52,965 nucleotides of DNA from Moraxella oblonga NBRC 102422 (GTDB taxonomy: Bacteria > Pseudomonadota > Gammaproteobacteria > Pseudomonadales > Moraxellaceae): positions 1-52,965 of the forward strand of contig NZ_BCYQ01000017.1 in the NCBI RefSeq assembly GCF_001598275.1, in the 5' to 3' direction. The position numbers were made by a program, and so were the translations under genes. Of this stretch, positions 38,881 to 48,008 are shown one piece after another. The notes under the pieces were generated by a model. It saw only the letters and a list, made by a program, of their open reading frames with translations, searched no databases and was not told where the DNA came from. The first letter of the stretch is position 1; each line of letters starts with the position of its first letter.

Positions 38881-39519
38881 ATGAAAGTTGCATTATTGGA
38901 TTATGGCGTAGGCAATCTATATTCAGTCGCCAACGCCCTCACAGTAGCAGGAGCAGACACGGTCATCACAAACGACCCTCATGTGATACGCCAAGCAGAT
39001 AAAGTTCTGCTACCGGGCGTGGGGGCGATAGGCGATGCCATGCACCACATGAGAAATGCAGGCGTTGATGTGGCGGTCAAAGATGCTCTACGCACCAAAC
39101 CTGTCATGGCGATTTGTGTGGGTATGCAGGCGATGTTTGATTATTCTACCGAAGGAGGACGTGTGCCATGCTTGGGTGTCATCGCAGGTAGTGTGGAGAG
39201 ATTTGATGAGTCGTGGACGGACAACGGCTCACCCATCAAAATCCCTCATGTCGGTTGGAACGCCGTACATACCGATACCGACCACGTCTTGTGGGAGGGC
39301 TGTCGTGGCGAGCATTTTTATTTTACACACAGTTATTATTGCAAGCCTGACATGACAGATGCTCGCAACGCAGGCATCATCACCGCCACTTGCGATTATG
39401 GTACGACTTTTGTGGCAAGTGTCATCAAAGACAACCTCTTTATCACCCAATTCCACCCCGAAAAAAGCCATAATGCAGGCTTACGCCTACTTAAAAACTT
39501 TATTGAGTGGCGGATTTGA
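38881..39519 (+). CDS. hisH: Imidazole glycerol phosphate synthase, glutaminase subunit
   Basis: 212-aa class I glutamine amidotransferase that feeds ammonia to HisF. The N-terminus is VALLDYGVGNLYSV, the oxyanion loop LLPGVGAIGDAM, the nucleophile ICVGMQAMF and the His/Glu pair FHPEKS. hisA and hisF, often next in line, are missing: repeat copy B and the IS1016/rarA debris begin about 75 bases downstream, which may mark where the locus was cut by rearrangement. Confidence 0.97.
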   Translation: MKVALLDYGVGNLYSVANALTVAGADTVITNDPHVIRQADKVLLPGVGAIGDAMHHMRNAGVDVAVKDALRTKPVMAICVGMQAMFDYSTEGGRVPCLGVIAGSVERFDESWTDNGSPIKIPHVGWNAVHTDTDHVLWEGCRGEHFYFTHSYYCKPDMTDARNAGIITATCDYGTTFVASVIKDNLFITQFHPEKSHNAGLRLLKNFIEWRI

Positions 39520-39595
39520 CACCATGACATCACCATAAGAAAGCACATCATTTTTTGATGGCAAATCAAAAATCACCCAAATACCCAGTCCACAC

Positions 39596-39686
39596 CAAAA
39601 TCATACAAAAACCGTTCACCCTGAGCTAAGTCAAAGGGTGAGCGGTTTTTTTTGTTGGGTTTGACAAGCTTGCCACAAACAAGACC
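39596..39686 (+). repeat. Dispersed ~90-bp hairpin repeat, copy B
   Basis: It starts CAAAATCATACAAAAACCG. AAAAACCGTTCACCCT pairs with AGGGTGAGCGGTTTTT with one mismatch, then more T, so it makes a full Rho-independent terminator for hisH. It ends with a GACAAGCTTGCCACAAACAA version of the second motif. The IS1016 fragment begins within two bases of its end. Confidence 0.85.
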
Positions 39687-39687
39687 T

Positions 39688-39915
39688 TGGGTCTGACGTA
39701 GACTAGCAACTATGCCATACCACAAACATGAAGACAGCTCATTGTAAACTAAGTAAAAAAGTACAGTTAAAACTACTTGAATTTTTTGTCGCAGAAGTAA
39801 TGTAACAGCTAGAACAACAAGTGATTTGCTTGGTATTCAGCATAATTCATCTGTTTTATTCTACTACAAAATCTTAATTTGTGATAGAAAGAAGCCAAAG
39901 ATCTTTTTGATGGCG
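39688..39915 (+). mobile_element. Truncated IS1016-family element
   Basis: The outer end GGGTCTGACGTAGACTAG resembles the IS ends at 20909 and 21611. A transposase start at 39728 reads MKTAHCKLSKKVQLKLLEFF and stops after about 25 codons. Sequence continues, colinear with the copy at 20909-21611, to TTGATGGCG (39907-39915). There it switches into rarA without any IS end. The copy shares the internal lesion of the first copy but has extra damage. Confidence 0.85.
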
Positions 39916-40124
39916 GATAAGGGGTGAAATTCTCGTCCCACGCTTTTGGCTAATAAACTTGCCAATGTTGTTTTGCCAAGGCCTGCATTGCCGTGCAAAA
40001 TCATAGATGGTAAATAACCCTCACGCACCATTTTGGTAATGGGGGCATTCTCGCCTAATAGATGATTCTGCCCAATCATCTCATCAATGGATTTGGGGCG
40101 AATACGCTGGGCTAGGGGGGTCAT
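39907..40124 (-). pseudogene. rarA: 5' fragment of rarA
   Basis: Starts ATG 40124 with MTPLAQRIRPKSIDEM and keeps about 72 codons including Walker A (HGNAGLGKTT). It then breaks at SAI and runs 14 codons into IS1016 sequence. About eight base differences from the intact rarA over about 210 bases. Walker B and all later domains are absent, so it is inactive. Its ATG overlaps the stop of the upstream zinc-ribbon gene (ATGA), suggesting that the pair was once a coupled operon. The junction lies in the 9-base TTGATGGCG present in both parent sequences. Confidence 0.9.
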
Positions 40125-40870
40125 TGATTATCCTGTTTAAAATCTATAAATTCAAGAATATTAGAAGTTGTAAAACAAAATAGAGTAAATAAGATTAACG
40201 CAAAAACATCTTCTACAAAATAATATTGAGAAAATACATTTGCCATAATAATTAAAATAAAATATAAAATCACTGTTTTTTGACTTTTAACATCAAATGG
40301 TGTTTGATGATTGCAATGCAAACAAATGTGTTGAATTTTGGTTTTGCCATTCTCAATTACTTTATATTTTAGGCTATTTAATCTTTGAGAAGTGCAATTT
40401 GGGCAACAGATCAATTTATATCCACGATGTAAATTTTGTAAGGTTTGTTCAACTGCATATTTTTTATCAAGGTCGCCAATTTTATCCACACCTTGTTTTA
40501 AATGATGATGTTGATATTGTAAAGTGTCAAAATATTTTCTTAATTTTTTATAAAAAATAGCAAGTAAAACCCCAATTGCCCAAAAATTAACAACCGCAAG
40601 ATATAACCATTCTTTATCCCAATACATTGATAAAACCACAGATAATACAAAAAGCCATAAAAATAAATGACATTTGAAACTGTATGAATAGAATTGCAAA
40701 AATTGTATCAAAATTGGTCGGTTCTTATCAATAGAAATTGGTGGTATGGCAAGTAGGCTATTTTGGCAATGGGGGCAAAATAGGATTTCTTGGCGTTTGT
40801 CAAAATAAATAAAATCTTGCTGACAATGCGGACAAGTTTTTGGCGGAAGTTGAAAGGGGTTTTTTAACAT
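40121..40870 (-). CDS. Double zinc-ribbon, four-helix membrane protein (paralogue)
   Basis: 249 aa with the same plan as the protein at 21662-22426: N-terminal ribbon CPHC...CPHC (about 13-36), helical pair (about 68-105), second ribbon CCPNC...CLHC (about 155-187) and C-terminal helical pair. The residues are otherwise strongly diverged and the two genes share no obvious DNA identity, whereas the attached rarA 5' ends are nearly identical. No function assigned. The ATGA overlap with the rarA fragment suggests coupling to rarA in the ancestral state. Confidence 0.75.
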   Translation of the reverse strand: MLKNPFQLPPKTCPHCQQDFIYFDKRQEILFCPHCQNSLLAIPPISIDKNRPILIQFLQFYSYSFKCHLFLWLFVLSVVLSMYWDKEWLYLAVVNFWAIGVLLAIFYKKLRKYFDTLQYQHHHLKQGVDKIGDLDKKYAVEQTLQNLHRGYKLICCPNCTSQRLNSLKYKVIENGKTKIQHICLHCNHQTPFDVKSQKTVILYFILIIMANVFSQYYFVEDVFALILFTLFCFTTSNILEFIDFKQDNQ

Positions 40871-40954
40871 CTGTCAAGTTTCTGATTTTAAATGGTTGGT
40901 ATAAAGGAATAAACTTTGCTAAAATATCCCATTATACACTTTTTTTTAAAAATA

Positions 40955-41395
40955 ATGAAATTAAAAACCCGCCCAATCCGCCCTTTAACAGATGGTGAAT
41001 GCCAAATGGCAAAATCGGTCTTTGGTATATCGCTTATCCTTGATGACATTCGCCTAACGACAGCGTGGTGGGTGTTAAAAGGCTATGCGGTATCGCCCAA
41101 TGGGTGGGTGTATTTTCACAAAGATGACTTTTGTGAGGATTTTAGCGACAAACCCTTACCTATCAGGGCGTGGCTCATTCACGAGCTGACCCATTGCTGG
41201 CAGGTTCAACAAGGAATGGCGGTGGTACGGCGTGCGATATTTAACCGCAAATACCGCTATGTCTTTCAAACTGGCAAATCCTTTTTTCATTATGGCATAG
41301 AACAACAAGCCAAAATGGTGGAGGATTTTTATATCCAAAGGGAGCTTGGCAAGGATTGCACGGCTTGGCGTGAATGTGTACCGTTTTTAAAATAA
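40955..41395 (+). CDS. HELTH-motif protein, possible metallopeptidase-like fold
   Basis: 146 aa from ATG 40955. The central RAWLIHELTHCWQVQQG contains an HExxH zinc-binding motif, and downstream EQQAKMVEDF could supply the third ligand. No signal peptide. Similar HELTHxWQ proteins occur beside secreted Vgr/Rhs toxins in other bacteria, but no such partner is here. No clear RBS; a TTG start at 40916 would add a hydrophobic N-terminus. Function unknown. Confidence 0.7.
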   Translation: MKLKTRPIRPLTDGECQMAKSVFGISLILDDIRLTTAWWVLKGYAVSPNGWVYFHKDDFCEDFSDKPLPIRAWLIHELTHCWQVQQGMAVVRRAIFNRKYRYVFQTGKSFFHYGIEQQAKMVEDFYIQRELGKDCTAWRECVPFLK

Positions 41396-41427
41396 AAAAG
41401 AGCGTATTATTAAATACGCTCTTTTTT
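41394..41427. terminator. Bidirectional terminator
   Basis: AAAAAAGAGCGTAT (41394-41407) pairs perfectly with ATACGCTCTTTTTT (41414-41427) around 6 bases. It serves the HELTH gene on the plus strand and the methyltransferase on the minus strand. Confidence 0.93.
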
Positions 41428-41438
41428 ATTAATAAAAT

Positions 41439-42044
41439 CTATTCTTTTATTGCCACCGTTATCGTATAAGTTTTACCTTGTTTTAATTTATCGGCATTGC
41501 CAAATACTTCGGTAAATGAGCGTTTCATAAAGTCCCTAAGTCCATTGATGGTAACGACATAAAAACGACCGCCCACTTCCATGCGTTCATAAGCGTCCAA
41601 GAGGTAAAGATAATGCTGTTCTTTACTCGCCTTAGCGGGTAGGTTGCTCATCACAAGGCTAAATTTTTTATTTTTATCTACCTGATTAAAGCCGTTGGAT
41701 AAAAAAACTTCGGTGTTGGTTAATCCGTTTTTTTGGCAGTTAAGGCGAGCATATTCCACCGTCACAAAGTCTTTGTCAATCAAAATGTGCTGACCATTTG
41801 GACATTCACGAGATGCCGTCATGCCTAGCACGCCATAACCACAACCCAAATCTATGCTGTTGTCGTTCGCTTTAAAATCAATATAATCTAGAAGCATCAG
41901 GCTACCTTCGTCCAGCTTTTCAGGGCTAAAAATCCCCCAAGTGGTGTGAAAAGTAAATGGCTTGCCCAAAACTTCTTGGGTAAAGATAATGTCAGATCGC
42001 CAAAGTTTGGATTTTTCTTGGAGTTCGGTGAGGGTGGTGGTCAT
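41439..42044 (-). CDS. RsmC-like small-domain methyltransferase
   Basis: 201 aa class I SAM methyltransferase. Motif I is DLGCGYGVLGM (about 67-77), followed by ILIDKDF. The catalytic [DN]PP[FY] motif of the MTS family appears as SNLPAK (about 133-138). It resembles the C-terminal catalytic half of RsmC (16S m2G1207), but the full RsmC N-terminal half is missing; the substrate is unproven. AAAGGA lies before ATG 42044. The yfhL gene lies 20 bases upstream on the same strand, so the two are probably cotranscribed. Confidence 0.82.
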   Translation of the reverse strand: MTTTLTELQEKSKLWRSDIIFTQEVLGKPFTFHTTWGIFSPEKLDEGSLMLLDYIDFKANDNSIDLGCGYGVLGMTASRECPNGQHILIDKDFVTVEYARLNCQKNGLTNTEVFLSNGFNQVDKNKKFSLVMSNLPAKASKEQHYLYLLDAYERMEVGGRFYVVTINGLRDFMKRSFTEVFGNADKLKQGKTYTITVAIKE

Positions 42045-42064
42045 GATTTTTCCTTTAAAGGCAG

Positions 42065-42352
<288 letters not shown>

Positions 42353-42495
42353 TTACGTCATTATGGGTGGGTTGTATATTCCAATTTTGAGTATTTTTGG
42401 ATAAAAATACACGGTTTTGTCATATACTTATGCAAAATGGGCATTGCAAGAGTGCGTATTTTTGGTTATGATAATAGTTTTGAGGGATTAATGCC

Positions 42496-42813
42496 ATGAT
42501 TACATTGTATAAGCAAATTCACCCCTGCCAGTGCCAAACGCTATTTGACTTAGGCTTTAAAGGTTTGATTAACCTACGTTTTGATGGAGAGGCAGACGGT
42601 CAGCCAACTGCTGATGAGTTGGGTAAAAGTGCCAAAGCGGTGGGCATGACATATCATCATTTGCCGATTGATAATGATAATCTGCATTTAGATAGTGTCA
42701 AGGCTTTTGCTCATATTTTTAAAAGCACCCCCAAGCCTGTCATGGTGTTTTGTGGGACAGGCAACCGTGCCAAGCGACTTTATCAGAGTGCGGTGGTGAG
42801 TGGGTTGTTGTAA
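42496..42813 (+). CDS. DUF442/beta-lactamase-hydrolase-like phosphatase domain protein
   Basis: 105 aa. The plan LFDLGFKGLINLRFDGEADG, then VGMTYHHLPID, then VFCGTGNRAKRLYQSA matches the DUF442 (Blh) branch of dual-specificity phosphatases; the C-x-T-G-N-R loop is the presumed phosphate-binding active site. It lacks any fused lactamase or sulfurtransferase domain. Targets are unknown. Repeat copy C follows within 60 bases. Confidence 0.8.
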   Translation: MITLYKQIHPCQCQTLFDLGFKGLINLRFDGEADGQPTADELGKSAKAVGMTYHHLPIDNDNLHLDSVKAFAHIFKSTPKPVMVFCGTGNRAKRLYQSAVVSGLL

Positions 42814-42870
42814 TATTTAAAATGTAATGAATGGGTGCGGTTGTGCCCATTTTTTATACTTAATTGACAT

Positions 42871-42961
42871 CAAAATCATACAAAACCGTTTACCCTAAGC
42901 TAAGTCAAAGAGTGAAGCGATTTTTTCATTAGGCTTTCCAAGCTCACCACGAACAAAAACC
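42871..42961 (+). repeat. Dispersed ~90-bp hairpin repeat, copy C
   Basis: It starts CAAAATCATACAAAACCG. The central arms ACCGTTTACCCT and AGAGTGAAGCGAT are more decayed than in copy B. The end GCTCACCACGAACAAAAACC matches copy A. It lies downstream of the DUF442 gene. Confidence 0.8.
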
Positions 42962-43020
42962 ATAACAATTTTGAAGTTCGGTTGGTATATTTAAGTAGGT
43001 GAGCGTTTAAATACCAAATA

Positions 43021-43054
43021 CAACAAAACCGCAAATCACTTTGCGGTTTTGTTG
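43021..43054. terminator. Perfect 15-bp hairpin, probable terminator
   Basis: CAACAAAACCGCAAA (43021-43035) and TTTGCGGTTTTGTTG (43040-43054) form a perfect stem with a TCAC tetraloop. The A4/T4 runs are inside the stem and there is no further T tract, so termination is likely but not certain. It could serve the DUF442 gene or the converging phosphatase gene. Confidence 0.65.
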
Positions 43055-43220
43055 ATAGAAGGTTTTGCTCCGATTTCCATAAATTTCCAAAACATCAGCA
43101 TTCATCCATATTTGGCTTATCCATTTGCCGACTTCCTTGCTGATGTGTGTATTATGCCAAAATCTGCTTGATAAGAAAATACGCAAAAATCGTCAATCAA
43201 TGTAAGCATTTGCTTACAAA

Positions 43221-43871
43221 TCAATCCTCGCCCCTAATCCTAACCTTACTGATGGTGCTGTGCTTGCCGTCATAGATTAGGGCGTACACCTCACAGTTTT
43301 TGGGACGTACAGTTAGCTCAAATTCACGAAATTTGTGCATATTTAACAGGCGTGGGCAGTCATGACCTTGATAACCTAGCACAAGTTGCCACATGAGCAT
43401 ACCAAGCCACATACCATGTGTAAATACAACATAAGTACCGTCAGGTAAAAGCCCAAATTCATCACGCACCATTTTGACACGGTTGATGAGATTGATAAAA
43501 TCATCAGTAGTGGGGCTGTCTTTGTGGCTAGGTTCACCTTTTGCCCAGTAATCGTCTGCCAGTTTGGTGATTTGTGGATAAGTCAAATCTTTGATATGCT
43601 CATAATCAAGATAATTAAACTCACGAAGTGGCTCAATCACGTCCGCTTTCTGATTGATTTTGTCCAAATAAGGCTGTGCTGTTTGGTGTGTGCGGATGTA
43701 TGGTGAAACAAATACCTTATCAGGTGTGGGAACATGAGTGATAAGCCATTCTGCCACCTCGCACGCCTGCTTTTCCCCAAGTTTGGTGAGGGCGATGTTG
43801 GCATTGGGTGATACCTTTTGCATGGCGTTGGATTCGGATTGGGCGTGGCGGATTAGGTAGAATTTTTTCAT
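43221..43871 (-). CDS. Histidine phosphatase family protein (phosphoglycerate mutase-like)
   Basis: 216 aa. The N-terminal FYLIRHAQSESNAM carries the phosphorylated His in the RHG-type motif (RHA here); VFVSPYIRTHQTAQ has the second Arg, and VVFTHGMWLGML the second catalytic His. The substrate cannot be told from sequence. It lies 6 bases downstream of parC and may be cotranscribed with it. Confidence 0.85.
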   Translation of the reverse strand: MKKFYLIRHAQSESNAMQKVSPNANIALTKLGEKQACEVAEWLITHVPTPDKVFVSPYIRTHQTAQPYLDKINQKADVIEPLREFNYLDYEHIKDLTYPQITKLADDYWAKGEPSHKDSPTTDDFINLINRVKMVRDEFGLLPDGTYVVFTHGMWLGMLMWQLVLGYQGHDCPRLLNMHKFREFELTVRPKNCEVYALIYDGKHSTISKVRIRGED

Positions 43872-43877
43872 GGCAAA

Positions 43878-46118
43878 TCACTCAAATTTATTTGTTGTTT
43901 CTGTTTTTTGAATGCCAAGCCCTACCACATTCAAAAACCCCTTTGGCAACAAACCACCCTTGCTGGCTCGTTTACCCTGATAATTTGCCCAATCGCTTGG
44001 ATTGAGCGTGAGTGTGCGTTTGTTGGTGTGAACGGTTAGGCAATCATCACTGGTTAAAGCAATGACCGAAACAACCGTTTCATTCTCTTTTAGGCTGATA
44101 AGTTTGTTGCCTTTGCCCTTTGCCAAAACTGGCAGTTCATCACGCTCAAAAACAAGCAAATAACCGCCACTGGTTGCCACCGCAATGTAAGTTTGGGTTG
44201 TGATTGGGCAGATTGGCAGTAGGCTTGTGTTGTTTGTTAAATTAACAATCGCTTTACCTGCTTTTTGATTGGTGTCAAGATTTGTAACATCGGTGATAAA
44301 GCCATAGCCTAACGAGCTTGCCAAAATTAGTGAACAAGGGTTATTAAATAAAATTTGTTCAATTTTACCGCCATTTGCAAGGTTTAGCATACTGCTAATT
44401 GGTTCGCCTTGCCCACGAGCGGACGGCAAATTGGTGGTATCTAGCCCATAGCTTCGCCCAATATTATCAAGCAAAATCAGTCTGTCATTGCTTTTGCCCA
44501 AAGCGTGCATTGCATATTCATCGCCTGTGCGGTAGCTTAGAGCAATAGGGTCAATCTCGTGCCCTTTTGCCATTCTAATCCAGCCTGCTTTTGACAAAAT
44601 CACTGTAATGTTTTCACTTGGGGCAAGGTCGGCAAGTTTGATTGCCACCGCTTCATCTTGTTCTACAAGAGGCGATTTTCGTTTGTCGCCGTGCGCTTTC
44701 ATATCAAGGCTTAACTCGTCAATGAGTAGAGCGGTTAGGCTGTCTGGGTTGTCTATTTGGTCTTGCAAAGTGGCTTGTTCTTGTTGTAACTCATTTTGTT
44801 CACGATTGAGTTCAATCTCTTGTAATCTGGCAAGTTGGCGAAGTTTAATATCAAGGATTGCATCGGCTTGGGTATCGGACAAACCATAACGACTCATCAA
44901 AACTGCTTTGGGCTCATCTTCTGTGCGAATGATATGTATGACTTCATCAAGGTGCAAATAAGCAATCAAAAGCCCTGCCAAAATATGTAGCCGATGTTCA
45001 ATTTTCTCAAGGCGGTTTTTGAGCCGTCTTAGCACCACTTGACGGCGAGAAGTTAGCCATTCTGATAGGATTTGTTTTAGGTTTTTGACTTCTGGCTTGC
45101 CATTTAGTCCAATCATATTCATATTGACCCGATAAGAAGTTTCAAGGTCGGTTGTGGCAAACAAATGTGCCATTATTTTGTCAATATCTACTTTGCCCTT
45201 TTTAAATTCAATGACAATACGGCAGGCGTTTTCGTGGTCGGATTCGTCATTGATGTCAGTAATGGGCAGTGGTGTTTTTTTGTCGCCCATTAGCTTGGCG
45301 ATTTGTTCAATGATTTTGGAGCCTGAAACCTGATGGGGTAGTGCATCAATGATGACGGTGTTTTTGTCTTGTTGGTCAAGATGATAGGTGGCTTTCATTT
45401 TAAAATTGCCCTTGCCTGTTTCGTACATCTTGATTAGTTCATCTTTTGGGGTGATGATTTGGGCAGAGGTTGGCAAATCAGGGGCAGGCAAGGTTTTGCA
45501 AAGTTCGGCAATGCTAATGTCTGGGTTTTTGAGTAGTTTAATGCACGCTTTGACCGTTTCGGTTAGATTGTGTGGTGGAATGTCGGTTGCCATTCCCACC
45601 GCAATCCCTGTTGTACCATTCAAAAGAATGTTGGGCAGACGGGCAGGCAAGGTGGCAGGCTCGCTCATTGTACCATCAAAGTTTGGAATAAAATCCACCG
45701 TGCCTTCACCCAATTCAGACAATAAGGTGCTGGCATAATGGCTCATCTTGGCTTCGGTGTATCGCATTGCAGCAAAGGATTTGGGGTCATCAGGACTGCC
45801 CCAGTTGCCTTGCCCTAGCACCAAAGGATAGCGATAAGAAAAGGGCTGTGCCATCAATACCATTGCTTCATAGCAAGCACTGTCGCCGTGGGGGTGGTAT
45901 TTGCCCAAGACATCGCCCACAGTACGAGCCGACTTTTTGGGCTTGGCGGTGTGGCGTAACCCAAGCTCATTCATTGCATAAACAATTCGTCTTTGTACAG
46001 GTTTTAGCCCATCGGCAATATGGGGCAAACTTCTATCCATAATGACATACATTGCATAATTAAGATAGGCAGATTCGGTAAATTCGGCAATGGAACGGGT
46101 GTCAAAATCAGTTTTCAT
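43878..46118 (-). CDS. parC: DNA topoisomerase IV subunit A
   Basis: 746-aa type IIA topoisomerase subunit that decatenates daughter chromosomes. Catalytic Tyr is Y120 ([12 protein letters not shown]). The quinolone-resistance region [13 protein letters not shown] has the sensitive residues Ser80 and Glu84, numbered as in E. coli. A coiled-coil gate (about 365-475) and the C-terminal beta-pinwheel follow. It is ParC rather than GyrA because of its length and the missing GyrA box. parE is not adjacent. Confidence 0.96.
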   Translation of the reverse strand: MKTDFDTRSIAEFTESAYLNYAMYVIMDRSLPHIADGLKPVQRRIVYAMNELGLRHTAKPKKSARTVGDVLGKYHPHGDSACYEAMVLMAQPFSYRYPLVLGQGNWGSPDDPKSFAAMRYTEAKMSHYASTLLSELGEGTVDFIPNFDGTMSEPATLPARLPNILLNGTTGIAVGMATDIPPHNLTETVKACIKLLKNPDISIAELCKTLPAPDLPTSAQIITPKDELIKMYETGKGNFKMKATYHLDQQDKNTVIIDALPHQVSGSKIIEQIAKLMGDKKTPLPITDINDESDHENACRIVIEFKKGKVDIDKIMAHLFATTDLETSYRVNMNMIGLNGKPEVKNLKQILSEWLTSRRQVVLRRLKNRLEKIEHRLHILAGLLIAYLHLDEVIHIIRTEDEPKAVLMSRYGLSDTQADAILDIKLRQLARLQEIELNREQNELQQEQATLQDQIDNPDSLTALLIDELSLDMKAHGDKRKSPLVEQDEAVAIKLADLAPSENITVILSKAGWIRMAKGHEIDPIALSYRTGDEYAMHALGKSNDRLILLDNIGRSYGLDTTNLPSARGQGEPISSMLNLANGGKIEQILFNNPCSLILASSLGYGFITDVTNLDTNQKAGKAIVNLTNNTSLLPICPITTQTYIAVATSGGYLLVFERDELPVLAKGKGNKLISLKENETVVSVIALTSDDCLTVHTNKRTLTLNPSDWANYQGKRASKGGLLPKGFLNVVGLGIQKTETTNKFE

Positions 46119-46266
46119 GAGTTGTTATCAAAATTTGGAAAATCTTGGGTTATTGTAACAAAATTGGGAGAAAATGGCTATTTTCATTAAACCCTACCCA
46201 ATGTCATCAATTTGTGCTAATCTATACAAATAAATCCCTACTTTTGTTAAGTCATTAGGAGTTTTC

Positions 46267-46590
46267 ATGGACATCAACAAACATAAAACCGATTTACTTG
46301 CTCTCAAAGCAGAGTATGAGTATCGCATTGGCAAAATCACAAACCACCTAGAACACCCCCAAGATGAGCTTGGACATCACTGGGACGACCAAGCCGTCGC
46401 CAGCCAAGAAAACGACATGCGTAAAAGTTTGCTTTTGGAGGCTACCGAAAATCTCGCCAAAGTCAACTCTGCCCTGACTCGTCTAGAAAATGGTGAATAT
46501 GGCGAATGTGCTGAATGTGGCGAAGAAATAGAAGAAGGTCGCCTAAATGCCGTGCCTTATGCCATACATTGTATGGCACACGCTCATTAA
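46267..46590 (+). CDS. DksA/TraR-family protein with a CCCH zinc site
   Basis: 107 aa: a coiled-coil with tip-like WDDQAVASQEND (39-50) and a C-terminal zinc finger ECAECGEEIEEGRLNAVPYA. Ligands are Cys81, Cys84 and Cys102, but the fourth Cys is His105 (CMAHAH). It is shorter than DksA (151) and resembles the small DksA-like proteins that bind RNA polymerase. TAGGAG precedes the ATG; a strong terminator follows. Confidence 0.85.
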   Translation: MDINKHKTDLLALKAEYEYRIGKITNHLEHPQDELGHHWDDQAVASQENDMRKSLLLEATENLAKVNSALTRLENGEYGECAECGEEIEEGRLNAVPYAIHCMAHAH

Positions 46591-46594
46591 TTAA

Positions 46595-46624
46595 AAAAAC
46601 CACCGCGGTTGGGCGGTGGTTTTT
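46595..46624. terminator. Terminator between the DksA-like gene and ygfZ
   Basis: AAAAACCACCGC (46595-46606) pairs with GCGGTGGTTTTT (46613-46624) around 6 bases, a perfect 12-bp stem usable in both directions. Confidence 0.93.
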
Positions 46625-46633
46625 GGTTGGGGA

Positions 46634-47308
46634 TTAGCCAGTTCGGGCAACACTTTCGTTAAGACCATTCATCATGGGCAAAATCTCAACGTCTGCCAAA
46701 TCATCAGGGCGAGCAATGACGAGGGCTTGATGATCAAATTGGCACACAACTTGTATTTTGTCGCTCAGCTGATTTGGTTGTGTAATAAGATGTAGCCATG
46801 CCTTTGGACTTGCTTTAAACCACAGGCGTGCGACAATCTCCTGCCCCAAATAGCACCCCTTGTCATAATCCACGCCACCACGCTGATGTAGGCGTAACTC
46901 TTGGGGTTGAAAGAGTTCGGCGGTGGCTTTGGTGAGCCAATAGTTACCTTGCGTGAGGCTGATTTTGGCAAAATTTACCCAATCTTTATCATTTTCATCA
47001 TCTAAAAAAGTTGGTAAACCGTCCACCACGCAAGGATAAATGGGTGCGGGGTCAGATAGGGTGATTTTGGAAAATGCCCCATATTTTTTGATGTGAGCTT
47101 TAAAATCATCTGCCAAATCATCTGACAGTACGATGTCAAAGCCATCATCAACACGCTTTATCCATAGCCCAAATGCCACTCGTCCTTTTAGGTTGCAAAT
47201 GGCAGTGGCTAAAAATTGGTCTGTGATTTTGGTGGTACTTGCGGTGAGTTGCCCTTGTAAAAATTTGTCGGCATCTACACCGCTTAGGGTAAATTGGGTA
47301 AAATTCAT
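46634..47308 (-). CDS. ygfZ: YgfZ-type folate-binding iron-sulfur cluster protein
   Basis: 224 aa. The signature KGCYLGQE lies in DYDKGCYLGQEIVARLW; the N-terminal half has LSGVDADKFLQGQLTAS, typical of the GcvT-like fold. YgfZ helps MiaB and other Fe-S enzymes in a folate-dependent way. It is about 100 residues shorter than E. coli YgfZ, mainly in the C-terminal domain. ATG 47308 is preferred over the longer frame to 47359. Confidence 0.9.
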   Translation of the reverse strand: MNFTQFTLSGVDADKFLQGQLTASTTKITDQFLATAICNLKGRVAFGLWIKRVDDGFDIVLSDDLADDFKAHIKKYGAFSKITLSDPAPIYPCVVDGLPTFLDDENDKDWVNFAKISLTQGNYWLTKATAELFQPQELRLHQRGGVDYDKGCYLGQEIVARLWFKASPKAWLHLITQPNQLSDKIQVVCQFDHQALVIARPDDLADVEILPMMNGLNESVARTG

Positions 47309-47439
47309 CAGATTATTTCCAAAAAAAGTAATAAAAGCTAATTGGGGGAAATGACCCAAAATTCAAGCATAAAATTTTTTACAAAAATGATGAAATTTAA
47401 GTTAAAATAAACAATAAAATTTAAACCAATGAGAAGATT

Positions 47440-47778
47440 ATGACTTTACCTGCTTGCCCCAAATGCGATGAAAATTATACCTATGTTGATGGCTCACTTT
47501 TGATTTGTCCCATGTGTAGTCATGAATGGGAGCAGGGCGAAAATACTGACAGTACGCCCATCATTAAAGATGCGGTGGGCAATGTGCTATCAGATGGCGA
47601 TAGCGTTACCATCATCAAAGATTTAAAGGTCAAAGGTTCAACCACATCCATCAAGGTTGGCACAAAGGTTAAGTCTATTCGCCTCATCTATGACGCACCA
47701 GACGATCATGATGTTGACTGTAAAATAGATGGGTTTGGGGCGATGAAATTAAAATCCAGCGTTGTTAAGAAAGCCTAA
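47440..47778 (+). CDS. yjdM: YjdM/PhnA-type zinc-ribbon protein
   Basis: 112 aa. N-terminal ribbon CPKC...CPMC (about 6-27), then [24 protein letters not shown] and a C-terminal [14 protein letters not shown], matching the PhnA/YjdM family. Despite the old name, it is not a proven phosphonate enzyme. It is a single gene. Confidence 0.93.
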   Translation: MTLPACPKCDENYTYVDGSLLICPMCSHEWEQGENTDSTPIIKDAVGNVLSDGDSVTIIKDLKVKGSTTSIKVGTKVKSIRLIYDAPDDHDVDCKIDGFGAMKLKSSVVKKA

Positions 47779-47913
47779 CAGATAATTTCAGCCAACATAC
47801 ATATGTTTTGGTTATTTTTGGGTTTTGTCATGTGAATTTTGGTTGTTAGTTGTTGTTTGTGATAATGATAAATGTGACTGTATAAAAAATCTGACATTTT
47901 TGTTATTGAAAGA

Positions 47914-47941
47914 TTGATTTTTATCCAATCTGCCTTATAAT
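47914..47941 (+). promoter_or_regulatory. Promoter of the roadblock/GTPase operon
   Basis: TTGATT (47914-47919) and a perfect TATAAT (47936-47941) are 16 bases apart, 68 bases before the first ATG. AAAGGA lies 8 bases before that ATG. The 230-base upstream gap has no other gene. Confidence 0.65.
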
Positions 47942-48008
47942 TAGTTTGCCCATTATTTTTTTATGATGGCGATTTCATTTATGTTTTGGATCCAAAAGGA
48001 AATTTTTT

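Larger units (their letters stand above)
42814..43220. other. Gap carrying repeat copy C and a strong hairpin
   Basis: About 400 bases with no gene. It holds repeat copy C (42871-42961) and the 15-bp perfect hairpin at 43021-43054; the remaining ~160 bases up to the phosphatase stop show nothing further. Confidence 0.6.
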
